Source: Lysobacter soyae
GTDB taxonomy: Bacteria; Pseudomonadota; Gammaproteobacteria; Xanthomonadales; Xanthomonadaceae
Length of the DNA stretch: 64,000 nucleotides
Direction of reading: 5' to 3'
Assembly (NCBI RefSeq): GCF_019551435.1
Contig: NZ_CP080544.1
Coordinates: forward strand, 1,612,001-1,676,000
The notes under the pieces were generated by a model, which ran no database searches, was not told the origin of the DNA, and saw nothing but the letters and a program-made list of their open reading frames with translations. The position numbers and the translations under genes are program-made. Positions 55,802-63,752 of the stretch are shown one piece after another. Numbering within the stretch: the first letter of the stretch is position 1; the number at the start of each line of letters is the position of its first letter.

Positions 55802-57220
55802 TCAGCGTACCACCCGATAGCAGGGTTGGTATTCACCGCTGATTTTCATGCGACGCTGATCGACAAAGGCACGCAACAAATGATCCATGGCTTCCATGAT
55901 GTCGGGGTCACCATGGATTTCGAACGGGCCGTGCTCTTTGATGCGACGGACGCCCTGCTCTTTCACATTGCCGGCGACGATGCCGGAGAAGGCACGGCGC
56001 AAATCTGCGGCGAGGTCTTGCGGCGCTCTGCCCTTGTGCAATTGCAATCCGGCCATGGCTTCGTGGGTCGGGTCGAACGGCACTTGGAATTCGTAAGGAA
56101 TTTCCATTGCCCAATTGAAGAAGAACGAATCGCGATTGGCGATCCGGTACTCGCGCACGGCGCGCACACCCTTCACCATCGTGCGTGCCACCAAATCGGG
56201 TTGACCCACAATGATTTCGTAGCGCGAGGCCGCATCCTCACCCAAGGTCATGCGGATGAAGCGGTCGATCTGCTCGAAATAGGCCGCCGCTGATTTCGGG
56301 CCCGCCAGAATCAAAGGCATCGGCAATTTGCGATTTTCTTCGCGCAACAGCACGCCCAACAGATACAGAATCTCTTCTGCCGTACCGACGCCGCCCGGGA
56401 ACACAATGATGCCGTGTGCCATGCGTACGAAGCCTTCCAGGCGCTTCTCGATGTCCGGCATGATCACCAAGTGATTCACGATCGGATTCGGTGACTCGGC
56501 GGCGATGATCCCGGGCTCGGTCAAGCCGATGTAACGGGAACTGCCGCGGCGCTGTTTGGCGTGGGCAATGGTGGCGCCTTTCATGGGCCCTTTCATCGCG
56601 CCCGGGCCGCAGCCGGTGCAAATGTCCATGGCACGAAGACCCAGTTCGTACCCGACCTGCTTGGTGTATTCGTATTCTTCTCGGCCAATGGAATGTCCAC
56701 CCCAACACACGACGAGGTTCGGATCGCCCGGCTTCAACACACGTGCGTTGCGCAACAAGCGGAAGACGTTATCGGTAATGCCCGCAGAGGTTTCCAACTC
56801 CTGCGAATACTCCGGCCCCATTTCAATGGCGGTATACACGAGGTCGCGCACGACGGCGAACAACAGATCGGCGATACCGCGAATGATGCGGCCGTCGACG
56901 AAGGCCATGCCCGGTGCATTGATCAAATCGATGCGGATACCGCGGTCTTGTTGGTGGACTTGGATATCGAAGTCCGGATAGGCGTTGGCGGCGGCATTCG
57001 GATCATCCGAATGGGCGCCGCTGGTCAGCACAGCCAGTGCGCAGTTGCGCAGCAAGCCATGCATGCCGCCCGCCGATGCATCACGCAGTCGGGCGACTTC
57101 TTCGCGGGAAAGGATGTCGAGATGCCCCTTGGGGTACAGGCTGGCATTGACGGTGGTAAGCGCTTCTTCAAGGGTGGGCAACGGATCGGTTGCCGAGTCT
57201 TCTATTTTTTTATCGTTCAT
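55802..57220 (-). CDS. ppnN: Pyrimidine/purine nucleotide 5'-monophosphate nucleosidase PpnN
   Basis: PpnN (formerly YgdH) is a LOG-family enzyme that splits nucleoside 5'-monophosphates into base and ribose 5-phosphate and is stimulated by (p)ppGpp in E. coli. The 472-residue product has an N-terminal PpnN domain (about 20-145), then the LOG Rossmann fold with GGHSIGREEYEYTK, the GCGPGAMKGPMKGA loop and the PGGVGTAEEILYLLG signature, and a C-terminal DUF3412-type domain. The length is slightly above the 454 residues of E. coli. Its tail is one base from the convergent kinase stop. Confidence 0.95.
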   Translation of the reverse strand: MNDKKIEDSATDPLPTLEEALTTVNASLYPKGHLDILSREEVARLRDASAGGMHGLLRNCALAVLTSGAHSDDPNAAANAYPDFDIQVHQQDRGIRIDLINAPGMAFVDGRIIRGIADLLFAVVRDLVYTAIEMGPEYSQELETSAGITDNVFRLLRNARVLKPGDPNLVVCWGGHSIGREEYEYTKQVGYELGLRAMDICTGCGPGAMKGPMKGATIAHAKQRRGSSRYIGLTEPGIIAAESPNPIVNHLVIMPDIEKRLEGFVRMAHGIIVFPGGVGTAEEILYLLGVLLREENRKLPMPLILAGPKSAAAYFEQIDRFIRMTLGEDAASRYEIIVGQPDLVARTMVKGVRAVREYRIANRDSFFFNWAMEIPYEFQVPFDPTHEAMAGLQLHKGRAPQDLAADLRRAFSGIVAGNVKEQGVRRIKEHGPFEIHGDPDIMEAMDHLLRAFVDQRRMKISGEYQPCYRVVR

Positions 57221-57255
57221 CGATTGATTCTAGACACTTTGTCGGGGAAAAAACA

Positions 57256-57283
57256 AAAACGGCCGGGTTTCACCGGCCGTTTT
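57256..57283 (-). terminator. Rho-independent terminator of the Oar-like receptor gene
   Basis: AAAACGGCCGG and CCGGCCGTTTT form a perfect 11-base stem with a 6-base loop. T runs follow on either strand. It lies 22 bases after the stop of the receptor gene and before ppnN on the same strand. Confidence 0.9.
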
Positions 57284-57305
57284 CTTGTCATCAATCCAAG
57301 TTCGA

Positions 57306-60300
57306 TCAGAACTTGTAACGCAGACCCACTGAAACGGACCACTGCGAGATACCGACGTTGAAGCCGTCGGCGTCGCCGTTGGCCACGTTCGGCGTTTGTG
57401 CGCTGGTGTAGCTGTACACGTACTTGCCGGTTGCGGGGTTGATACCGACATAGTTCGCGACGGCCGAGCTCGAGTTGAAGCCGTAGTCGATAACATTCCC
57501 CCAATCACGGCTGATCATGTTGCCGACGTTTTGCACGTCCATCCACAACTCAGCCTTGTGACCCTTCCAGAAACCGGGCAGTTCTTGGGACAGACGCAGG
57601 TCGAACAGATTCACCCAGCTGGCGCGACCGCCGTTGACCGGCGCGACACGACCCTTGTAACGGCTCAATTGACGGTTCCCGTCGAGGTAAGCGAAGAACG
57701 CGTCTTCCATCGCTTGGTTGTTGGTGAAGACACCCGTTCCGCTCAGCGTACCGAACTGCACATCGCCACGACCGCTCGGCACATACAACAGATCGTTGAA
57801 GGTGCGGCTGTCGCCGTTCATGTCATTGAAGTAGACCCAGCTGTACGGACGGCCGCTGCGGCCTTCATAGACCAAGCCGACTTTGGTTTGGTAGTCGCCG
57901 AAGAAGTTGTGCTTCCAAGTGAGGTTGCCCGAGAGACGATCGCGGATTTCGTAGCGCGAACGGCCGACAGCGTCGTCGTTCGCGTTGAAGACCGGATTCG
58001 TCCCCCAGCCCGAGCTTGCGGTCGAGCTGGTCAGCGCGCTGATTTCATTGGCGTTTGTATAGGTGTACGCCAAACTCCAGGACCAATCGCTGGTCTTGGT
58101 GAACGGCTTGGACAAGCTCACCGTGAATTGTTGCGACGAACCCTTGTCGGACGCTTCCAGCAGGAACACGTCACCCCAGCCGTTCGGGCGCTTGGAGCGC
58201 GCGGTGGTGTTCAGGGTCGGGGTGTTGGCCCAGTACATGTCACGTCCATCCGGACCTTGACGGGTCGGCGAAACCAAGTCCAAACGCTTGTAGTACAAGC
58301 TGGTGTTGGCTTCTGTGGCCATCAATTCGGCCGAGAAGATCATGTTGTACCAAGGCAAGCCGACGTCCAAGGCCAGGTTGGCTTTCCACACTGACGGTTG
58401 TTCGAAGTCCGGCGAAAGGAAATTGACGCTTTGCGAGGGCGGCGTGGGTGTACGGGTCGAGTTGTAATAACGCTCGACTTGCGTGTAGTTCGGCCCGTAG
58501 GTGTTGAACGAGTTGCCCAGCCACACTTGCGGCGAATCGCCTTGGAACAGACCGACGCCACCGCGGATTTGCGCCAGCGAATCATCACTGAGCTTGTAGT
58601 TGAAGCCGATGCGCGGTTGGATCAAGAACTTGCCACCACCGATATCGGTGTTGTTGTAGCCCCACACCGACTGGGCGGCCGCGTTGTACGGCGGCTTGTG
58701 GTCGGTCGTGTAACGGTCTGCGCGCAGGCCGTAGGTCAACGTCAGCGCGTCGGTGACATACCATTGGTCTTGGACAAACAGGCCCAAAGCGTTGTACTTG
58801 TACTTGGCCGCCATGTTGTCGACGTCGCCATTCAGCGGCGTGCGCACGAGCGAGTAGCTCGGGGTGTTGGCCACGAAAGCGTTGACGTTGTTGTAGTAGT
58901 ACTGGCCATCGACGTACGGCGCAAAAACGTTGTAGATGTCATTGGTGGCGTAGTCGGCACCAAATTTGATGTTGTGGTTGCCGAGGATCCAGGTGCCCGC
59001 GCCGTAATAGTTCCAGGTCTTGGTGTAGAGCTCGTTGTATTGCGAATTGACTTCCGTACCCAGGAACAGGTACGGCGATCCGGCAACGCCGTCGGTCAGG
59101 CTGGTACCGTAGCTGATGCGGATTTCCGGCGTGCCTTCGGTCGGCGTGTTGCGCACCGCGGCGTAGTCGCGGAAGCTGACCTTCATTTCAGTGGAGAAAT
59201 TGTCGGACCAATCGCTGAACAATTGGGCGACGTAATTCTTGATGTTCTTGTCGTGCTGGTACCAGTACGAACTGAGCGATGCAGCAGTGGTGCTGAAGCC
59301 GTTCAAGCGCAGTTTGCTTTGCTCGAGGTCGCTGTAACGCACGCTCATGCGGTGCGCGTCACTGATGTTCCAGTCAAGCTTCAAGGCGCGTTCGGTCAAC
59401 GTGGTATCACCGTTGCTGACCAAGCCACCTGCCGGCACACCGTAGCGCGATTGGAAAGTGCTTTGAACGCGCGCGATGTCCGCATCGGAAATGCGGCCCG
59501 CGCCGTACGGCGAAGCTGCGAGATCCGCACCCGGTGCTGCCTGTTCGAATTTCTCGTAGTTGGCGAAGAAGAACAACTTGTCCTTCACGATCGGGCCGCC
59601 CAAGGTGGCGCCCAAGGTCTTTTCTTGCGTGAAACCCTTGAAGGTGTCGCCGTTGACTTTGTCGAGGCCATAGTTGCGCGGTGCGCGACCGAACCATTCG
59701 CCGTCACGGAAGGTGCTGTAGATCGAACCGTGGAATTCGTTGGTGCCCGACTTGGTGACGGCATTCACGACCGCACCGGTACCACCGGTGATGGTGACGT
59801 CGTAGTTCGACAAATCGATATCGAGCGCCTCGATGGCGTCCATCGCCACCGGTTGGCGACGGGTCGGCATGTTGTTGCCTTCCAAGCCGAAGGTATCGCT
59901 AGCGGAGACGCCGTCGACCCGGATGCTGTTGTAACGGGGGTTTTGACCGGCGGCGCTGATCGAACCCGAAGCGCGGTCAATGAAAGTCACGCGCGGATCG
60001 AGGCGCATGTAATCCTGGATGTTGCCGCTCGAGGACGGCAGCGATTCCAAGGTTTGGCGGGTCACGTTGGTGCCCGCGCCGGCCTTGAGCGGCGAGAACA
60101 CGGCGGCATCAATCGCCGACACGGTGATGGCGTCGAACGTACCGGCGGCCGTACCACCTTCCAGTTGCGCGTCGACTTGCGTGGTTTGGTTGACGCTGAG
60201 GTACACGTTGTTTTCCGTGTCGCTACCCGAGCCGGCTTTGTTCACGGCGATCGTGTACGGGCCACCCACGCGCAGACCGCGTGCGTTGTAACGACCGTTC

Positions 60301-60500
60301 GCGTCGGTGGTGACGCGACTGGTGGTACCGGATTCAACGTGGGTGATGACCACTTCAGCGCCGGCAACCGGCGAACCGTTTGCGGTGACTTGACCGCCGA
60401 CGCTCGCAGAGGTGCTTTGAGCAAAAACAGGAGCAGCGACCAAGGCTGCCATCAAGCCAAGCGCCAGCTTGGACTTGCGGAGTTGATTCGGATTTCGCAT
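57306..60500 (-). CDS. Oar-like TonB-dependent receptor with N-terminal carboxypeptidase-regulatory domain
   Basis: The 1064-residue product has a signal peptide (about 1-27, ending PVFAQ), a CarboxypepD_reg-like beta domain (about 30-110, SVGGQVTANGSPVAGAEVVITH), a plug domain with YNSIRVDGVSASDTFGLEGN, and a large barrel ending in aromatic residues (SVGLRYKF). This matches Oar-type receptors, which are abundant in the Lysobacteraceae and in myxobacteria; the ligand is usually unknown. It stands alone between marC, 185 bases upstream, and ppnN. The upstream spacer is A+T-rich near 60565-60605 and may hold the promoter, but I cannot define it. Confidence 0.92.
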   Translation of the reverse strand: MRNPNQLRKSKLALGLMAALVAAPVFAQSTSASVGGQVTANGSPVAGAEVVITHVESGTTSRVTTDANGRYNARGLRVGGPYTIAVNKAGSGSDTENNVYLSVNQTTQVDAQLEGGTAAGTFDAITVSAIDAAVFSPLKAGAGTNVTRQTLESLPSSSGNIQDYMRLDPRVTFIDRASGSISAAGQNPRYNSIRVDGVSASDTFGLEGNNMPTRRQPVAMDAIEALDIDLSNYDVTITGGTGAVVNAVTKSGTNEFHGSIYSTFRDGEWFGRAPRNYGLDKVNGDTFKGFTQEKTLGATLGGPIVKDKLFFFANYEKFEQAAPGADLAASPYGAGRISDADIARVQSTFQSRYGVPAGGLVSNGDTTLTERALKLDWNISDAHRMSVRYSDLEQSKLRLNGFSTTAASLSSYWYQHDKNIKNYVAQLFSDWSDNFSTEMKVSFRDYAAVRNTPTEGTPEIRISYGTSLTDGVAGSPYLFLGTEVNSQYNELYTKTWNYYGAGTWILGNHNIKFGADYATNDIYNVFAPYVDGQYYYNNVNAFVANTPSYSLVRTPLNGDVDNMAAKYKYNALGLFVQDQWYVTDALTLTYGLRADRYTTDHKPPYNAAAQSVWGYNNTDIGGGKFLIQPRIGFNYKLSDDSLAQIRGGVGLFQGDSPQVWLGNSFNTYGPNYTQVERYYNSTRTPTPPSQSVNFLSPDFEQPSVWKANLALDVGLPWYNMIFSAELMATEANTSLYYKRLDLVSPTRQGPDGRDMYWANTPTLNTTARSKRPNGWGDVFLLEASDKGSSQQFTVSLSKPFTKTSDWSWSLAYTYTNANEISALTSSTASSGWGTNPVFNANDDAVGRSRYEIRDRLSGNLTWKHNFFGDYQTKVGLVYEGRSGRPYSWVYFNDMNGDSRTFNDLLYVPSGRGDVQFGTLSGTGVFTNNQAMEDAFFAYLDGNRQLSRYKGRVAPVNGGRASWVNLFDLRLSQELPGFWKGHKAELWMDVQNVGNMISRDWGNVIDYGFNSSSAVANYVGINPATGKYVYSYTSAQTPNVANGDADGFNVGISQWSVSVGLRYKF

Positions 60501-60685
60501 TTAGAGCCTCGATTTCAGGGCAAACACTTGAGAAAAGGTGCGGCCGTCATCGTGCTCGAAGCACACGGTCGCGCATGTATTAAAACTGCGTTAAACAGTA
60601 TGCCATTTCAATGACATTCATGTGACATCCCAGGCAGCATGCGCTAGCGGATGTGGGATGGCCATCACGCTATTTTAACAGTCTC

Positions 60686-61279
60686 TCAAGGCACTGATCC
60701 GACATAGGTTTTGATGCCGTCCAGGAACATTTGCACAGAGATTGCGACCAGCAGCATCCCCATGAGGCGCTCAACCGCGATCAGGACCCGCGGGCCGAGA
60801 AATTTGTAGAGCATCGTCGATGACAACAAGATGACCGCCGTGGCCACCACGGCGATTAATAGCGCGAGGCTCCAATCCCATTCGCGACCCGGATATTGGG
60901 TCCCCATCAGCATCACCGTCGCCATGCCCGAGGGGCCAGCAATCATCGGCACGGCGAGCGGCACGATGAAGGGTTCGCCGTCGGGGAGTTCACCCATGAT
61001 CCCTTCCGGCGGCGGAAAGATCATGCGGATGCCGATCAGGAACAAGACGATGCCGCCGGCGATGGCGACCGACTGCTGTTCGAGATGCATCACGTCGAGC
61101 GCGTATTTCCCGAACCACAGGAAAATCATCAGGACGACGAACGCGATAAAGACTTCGCGAATGATGATCTTGCGCTGCCGTTCCGGCGGCAGTGGCCTCA
61201 AAAGGCCCAAAACCACGGGCACGTTACCGAGCGGGTCGAGAATCAAAAACAACAGCAAGGCGGCGGAAATGATGGTCAT
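60686..61279 (-). CDS. MarC-family integral membrane protein
   Basis: The 197-residue product has six predicted membrane helices and the MarC/UPF0056 signatures LDPLGNVPVVLGLLRPLP, the IAGGIVLFLIGIRMI helix, VPLAVPMIAGPSGMATVM and VERLMGMLLVAISVQMFLDGIK. The family once was linked to multiple antibiotic resistance, but that role was not upheld and the function is unknown. It is YhgN-like in length. It begins at the ATGA overlap with the SDR gene and is the last gene of grxD-SDR-marC. Confidence 0.9.
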   Translation of the reverse strand: MTIISAALLLFLILDPLGNVPVVLGLLRPLPPERQRKIIIREVFIAFVVLMIFLWFGKYALDVMHLEQQSVAIAGGIVLFLIGIRMIFPPPEGIMGELPDGEPFIVPLAVPMIAGPSGMATVMLMGTQYPGREWDWSLALLIAVVATAVILLSSTMLYKFLGPRVLIAVERLMGMLLVAISVQMFLDGIKTYVGSVP

Positions 61280-61986
61280 GCGGGCATGCTATCCGTACTG
61301 TCGTCCCCCATCATGGCGCGAATGCAGAGCGCTGCATACTGCGCCGGCACCACGGCGGTGAAATCACGCTCGGCGATATAGGCTCGCGAGCGCAATCCGG
61401 TGCGCATCGGCCCGGGTTCGATGCCGATCACTTTGATCGCCGTATTGGATAGTTCGCCCTTGAGCATCGGCACCAAGGCATGACGACCGGCGTTGGCCAA
61501 ACCATAGCCACCCCAATACGGGCGGGAGGTGCGTGCGGTGTCGTCGAGTGCGATAACGACCACCGCCGCTTCGGATTTTTGCAGGGCCGGCAAGCAGGCC
61601 ATGGTTGCCCACACACAGGCGGTGAGATTGACATGGATGGCACGCGCGATTTCCGCCGGATCGGTCAGTTCGACCGGTGTCAAACCTTGGAAATGCGCGG
61701 CGGCATGGAACAAACCGTCCAAACGACCATGCTCTTCAGTGATGCGCTCGGCCATTTCCGCCCATTGCTCGGGGGAAGCACCTTCCATATCGAGCGGATA
61801 CATCTGGACGAAGTCGCCGTCGGCTTCGATTTGCTTGGCGAGTTTCTCCAGCATGCGAACGCTGCGCCCTGAGATGATGACGCGTGCGCCCTCTTTCGCG
61901 AAGCTGCGCGCCGCTTCCGAACCCAAACCGCCTTGTGCACCCAAGACAAGAATGACCTTGTCTTGAAGCCGCCGTGCTGCGGTCAT
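61276..61986 (-). CDS. Short-chain dehydrogenase/reductase-like protein, catalytic residues altered
   Basis: The 236-residue product has an SDR Rossmann fold of the YciK type: a nucleotide-binding GAQGGLG at 16-22, an SGRS loop, HAAAHF in place of NNAG, and N120 in the HVNL helix. The catalytic tyrosine Y161 is present (YWGGYGLANAG), but the lysine four residues on is replaced by asparagine N165. The region that should carry the catalytic serine reads IALDDTAR. So the usual Ser-Tyr-Lys triad is not intact, suggesting a binding or otherwise altered role. The ATG at 61986 overlaps the grxD stop; its own stop overlaps marC. Confidence 0.85.
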   Translation of the reverse strand: MTAARRLQDKVILVLGAQGGLGSEAARSFAKEGARVIISGRSVRMLEKLAKQIEADGDFVQMYPLDMEGASPEQWAEMAERITEEHGRLDGLFHAAAHFQGLTPVELTDPAEIARAIHVNLTACVWATMACLPALQKSEAAVVVIALDDTARTSRPYWGGYGLANAGRHALVPMLKGELSNTAIKVIGIEPGPMRTGLRSRAYIAERDFTAVVPAQYAALCIRAMMGDDSTDSMPA

Positions 61987-62303
61987 GCGCTCTGGGCTTC
62001 GGCCACGAGACGGGTCAGTTCGCCCGACTCGTACAGTTCGGTGACGATGTCGCAACCGCCGATGAGCTCGCCCTTGATGAAGAGCTGCGGGAAGGTCGGC
62101 CAATTCGAGAAACGCGGCAAGTTGGCGCGCACTTCCGGGTCTTCCAGGACATTCACCGTCGCCATATTTTCAACACCGGCGGCCTTCAGCGCTTGAACCG
62201 TACGGCTGGAGAAGCCGCACATCGGGAACTGCGGCGTACCCTTCATGAACAACACGATGGGCTTGGATTCAACGGTTTCCTTGATGCGGTCGATCACACT
62301 CAT
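61983..62303 (-). CDS. grxD: Monothiol glutaredoxin GrxD (CGFS type)
   Basis: GrxD binds a glutathione-ligated [2Fe-2S] cluster and works in iron-sulfur cluster transfer with BolA-type partners. The 106-residue product has the CGFS active site at residues 29-32, the WPTFPQLFIKGELIGGCDIV glutathione-binding segment and a typical N terminus. It is the first gene of grxD-SDR-marC and is divergent from sodB across a 94-base spacer containing a perfect palindrome. Shared control by iron or oxidative stress is plausible. Confidence 0.95.
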   Translation of the reverse strand: MSVIDRIKETVESKPIVLFMKGTPQFPMCGFSSRTVQALKAAGVENMATVNVLEDPEVRANLPRFSNWPTFPQLFIKGELIGGCDIVTELYESGELTRLVAEAQSA

Positions 62304-62347
62304 GTCAGCTCCGTGGTTGGCCGTGACAACACGCCAACACCAGTGAA

Positions 62348-62368
62348 TTTACAATGCGTCATTGTAAA
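62348..62368. promoter_or_regulatory. Perfect 21-base palindrome between grxD and sodB
   Basis: TTTACAATG and CATTGTAAA are perfect 9-base arms around CGT. Each arm contains TACAAT, a -10-like hexamer, one on each strand. The palindrome is 45 bases from the grxD ATG and 30 from the sodB ATG, so it is well placed as an operator for both genes. I do not recognise the regulator. Confidence 0.65.
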
Positions 62369-62397
62369 CCCGCAGCAAACAAACTTGGAGTCGCCGC

Positions 62398-62976
62398 ATG
62401 GCCATCGAATTGCCCGCCCTTCCGTACGATCGCAACGCCTTGGAACCGCATATTTCCGGTGAAACGATCGATTTCCACTACGGCAAGCATCACAAAGCTT
62501 ACGTCGACAACCTCAACAAGCTGATTGAAGGCACCCCGTTCGCCGACAAGTCGCTTGAAGAAATCGTCAAGACCTCCGATGGCGGCGTTTTCAATAACGC
62601 GGCGCAGGTCTGGAACCACACCTTCTATTGGAACTGCATGACGCCCAACGGCGGCGGCGAACCGACCGGCAAGTTGGCCGATGCCATCAATGCCGCCTTC
62701 GGTGATTTCGCGAAGTTCAAAGAGCAATTCACGGATACCGCCGTGAAAACCTTCGGTTCCGGCTGGGCGTGGTTGGTTCAACGCAAGGACGGCACCGTCG
62801 CGTTGGTCAGCACCTCGAACGCCGCGACGCCGCTCACCGGCGACGACACCCCGCTGATGACCTGCGACGTGTGGGAACACGCGTACTACATCGACTACCG
62901 CAACCTGCGTCCAAAGTACTTGGAGCACTTCTGGAATCTAGTGAACTGGGAGTTTGTTGCGGGGAATATGAAGTAA
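62398..62976 (+). CDS. sodB: Superoxide dismutase [Fe]
   Basis: SodB converts superoxide to oxygen and hydrogen peroxide in the cytoplasm. The 192-residue product has the metal ligands H27, H74, D157 and H161, and the iron-type glutamine Q70 in [14 protein letters not shown], matching E. coli SodB numbering plus one. The C-terminal [13 protein letters not shown] motif is intact. The iron type is assigned from Q70; some family members also accept manganese. A GGAG ribosome site precedes the ATG. It is divergent from grxD and is followed by a double-hairpin repeat. Confidence 0.96.
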   Translation: MAIELPALPYDRNALEPHISGETIDFHYGKHHKAYVDNLNKLIEGTPFADKSLEEIVKTSDGGVFNNAAQVWNHTFYWNCMTPNGGGEPTGKLADAINAAFGDFAKFKEQFTDTAVKTFGSGWAWLVQRKDGTVALVSTSNAATPLTGDDTPLMTCDVWEHAYYIDYRNLRPKYLEHFWNLVNWEFVAGNMK

Positions 62977-62987
62977 TTGCGGGAAAA

Positions 62988-63110
62988 GCACCTCATCCGG
63001 CGCTGCGCGCCACCTTCTCCATCAAAGATGGAGAAGGGAGGTGTTTCGAAGGGATGCTGCCCCTCTCCATCTTTGATGGAGAGGGTGCCCCGAAGGGGCG
63101 GGTGAGGCGC
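62988..63110. repeat. REP/BIME-like inverted repeat with paired hairpins
   Basis: Two 51-base units (62988-63038 and, inverted, 63060-63110) are 42 of 51 identical, separated by 21 bases. Each unit has a head (GCACCTCATCC or GCGCCTCACCC) and two hairpins: GGCGC-TGC-GCGCC in one, GCCCC-TTC-GGGGC in the other, followed by a 10-base stem around AAA (CTTCTCCATC or CCTCTCCATC). Six of the nine differences are three compensatory base pairs. It lies between the convergent genes sodB and the lipoprotein, a typical place for REP elements. It may also act as a terminator. Confidence 0.75.
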
Positions 63111-63121
63111 TCTTAATCACC

Positions 63122-63733
63122 TCACTTCAAGTCATACCCATACTTAGCCGCCAACTTCCCATCATCGCCCGACTCACCATGGCAGGCTGCGAAATAAGTA
63201 TTGGCCGGAATCTGCATGGCACCTGCCATACCGGCCGGCGACAGTTTCAAGTCATCGCCCTGCCCGCCGACCGAGGCGTAAGGATGCTCGCGTGAGCAGA
63301 CCACGACGCCTTTCGGCTTGTCACTTTTCCACGTGATCTGCACACCGTTCGCATCTGCGGGATAGTCAGACGAGTGCATCGATTCACCGCGCTGAAAATC
63401 AAAGTTGTATTTCGGTTCGGCGTCGATGCCGCCGCGTTCGACCTTCAGTACTTTCAACCAATCGCAGGTGCCCATTTCACAAGTGCCGCGGATGACGAAT
63501 CCGACCGGCAGCGTGTTGATGAAGGCCATGTTGGGCTGACCTGATGCGTTCGACGTCGCAACCGAGGTGACGGCGGCGTTGGCGTCTGTGGCGGCAGCTT
63601 TTTTGCGGTTGGGTTTTTGGGTGGACTGTTTGGCTTGTTCCGATTCGGCGTCTGCGGAGTCCGAAGCGCCGCAGGATGTCAACGCCAAAGCAAGCAATGT
63701 AAGTGTTACAAGGTGGGGGATTTTTTTATTCAT
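63122..63733 (-). CDS. Unknown lipoprotein
   Basis: I do not recognise this 203-residue protein. It has a lipoprotein signal (MNKKIPHLVTLTLLALALTSC, cysteine C21 in the lipobox), a linker rich in Ala, Asp, Ser and Lys (about 22-68), and a folded part of about 130 residues. The folded part contains the cysteines of GTCEMGTCDWLKV, one in VVVCSREHPY and one in AACHGESGDDG, the last resembling a heme or metal motif only superficially. The ATG at 63733 was chosen since the signal peptide fits. It is convergent with sodB and 19 bases upstream-facing from purK's end on the same strand. Confidence 0.75.
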   Translation of the reverse strand: MNKKIPHLVTLTLLALALTSCGASDSADAESEQAKQSTQKPNRKKAAATDANAAVTSVATSNASGQPNMAFINTLPVGFVIRGTCEMGTCDWLKVLKVERGGIDAEPKYNFDFQRGESMHSSDYPADANGVQITWKSDKPKGVVVCSREHPYASVGGQGDDLKLSPAGMAGAMQIPANTYFAACHGESGDDGKLAAKYGYDLK

Positions 63734-63752
63734 CCACCCATCTTGCAACGAA

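Noticed and set aside
58398-60614. Open frame of 738 codons on the + strand, opposite the Oar-like receptor
   Set aside because: It is an antisense frame rich in Val, Arg and Gly without domains, caused by codon bias of the receptor gene.
63250-63300. Cytochrome c-like heme site (CHGESG) in the lipoprotein
   Set aside because: The motif lacks the CxxCH pattern; ACHGES has only one cysteine at this place.
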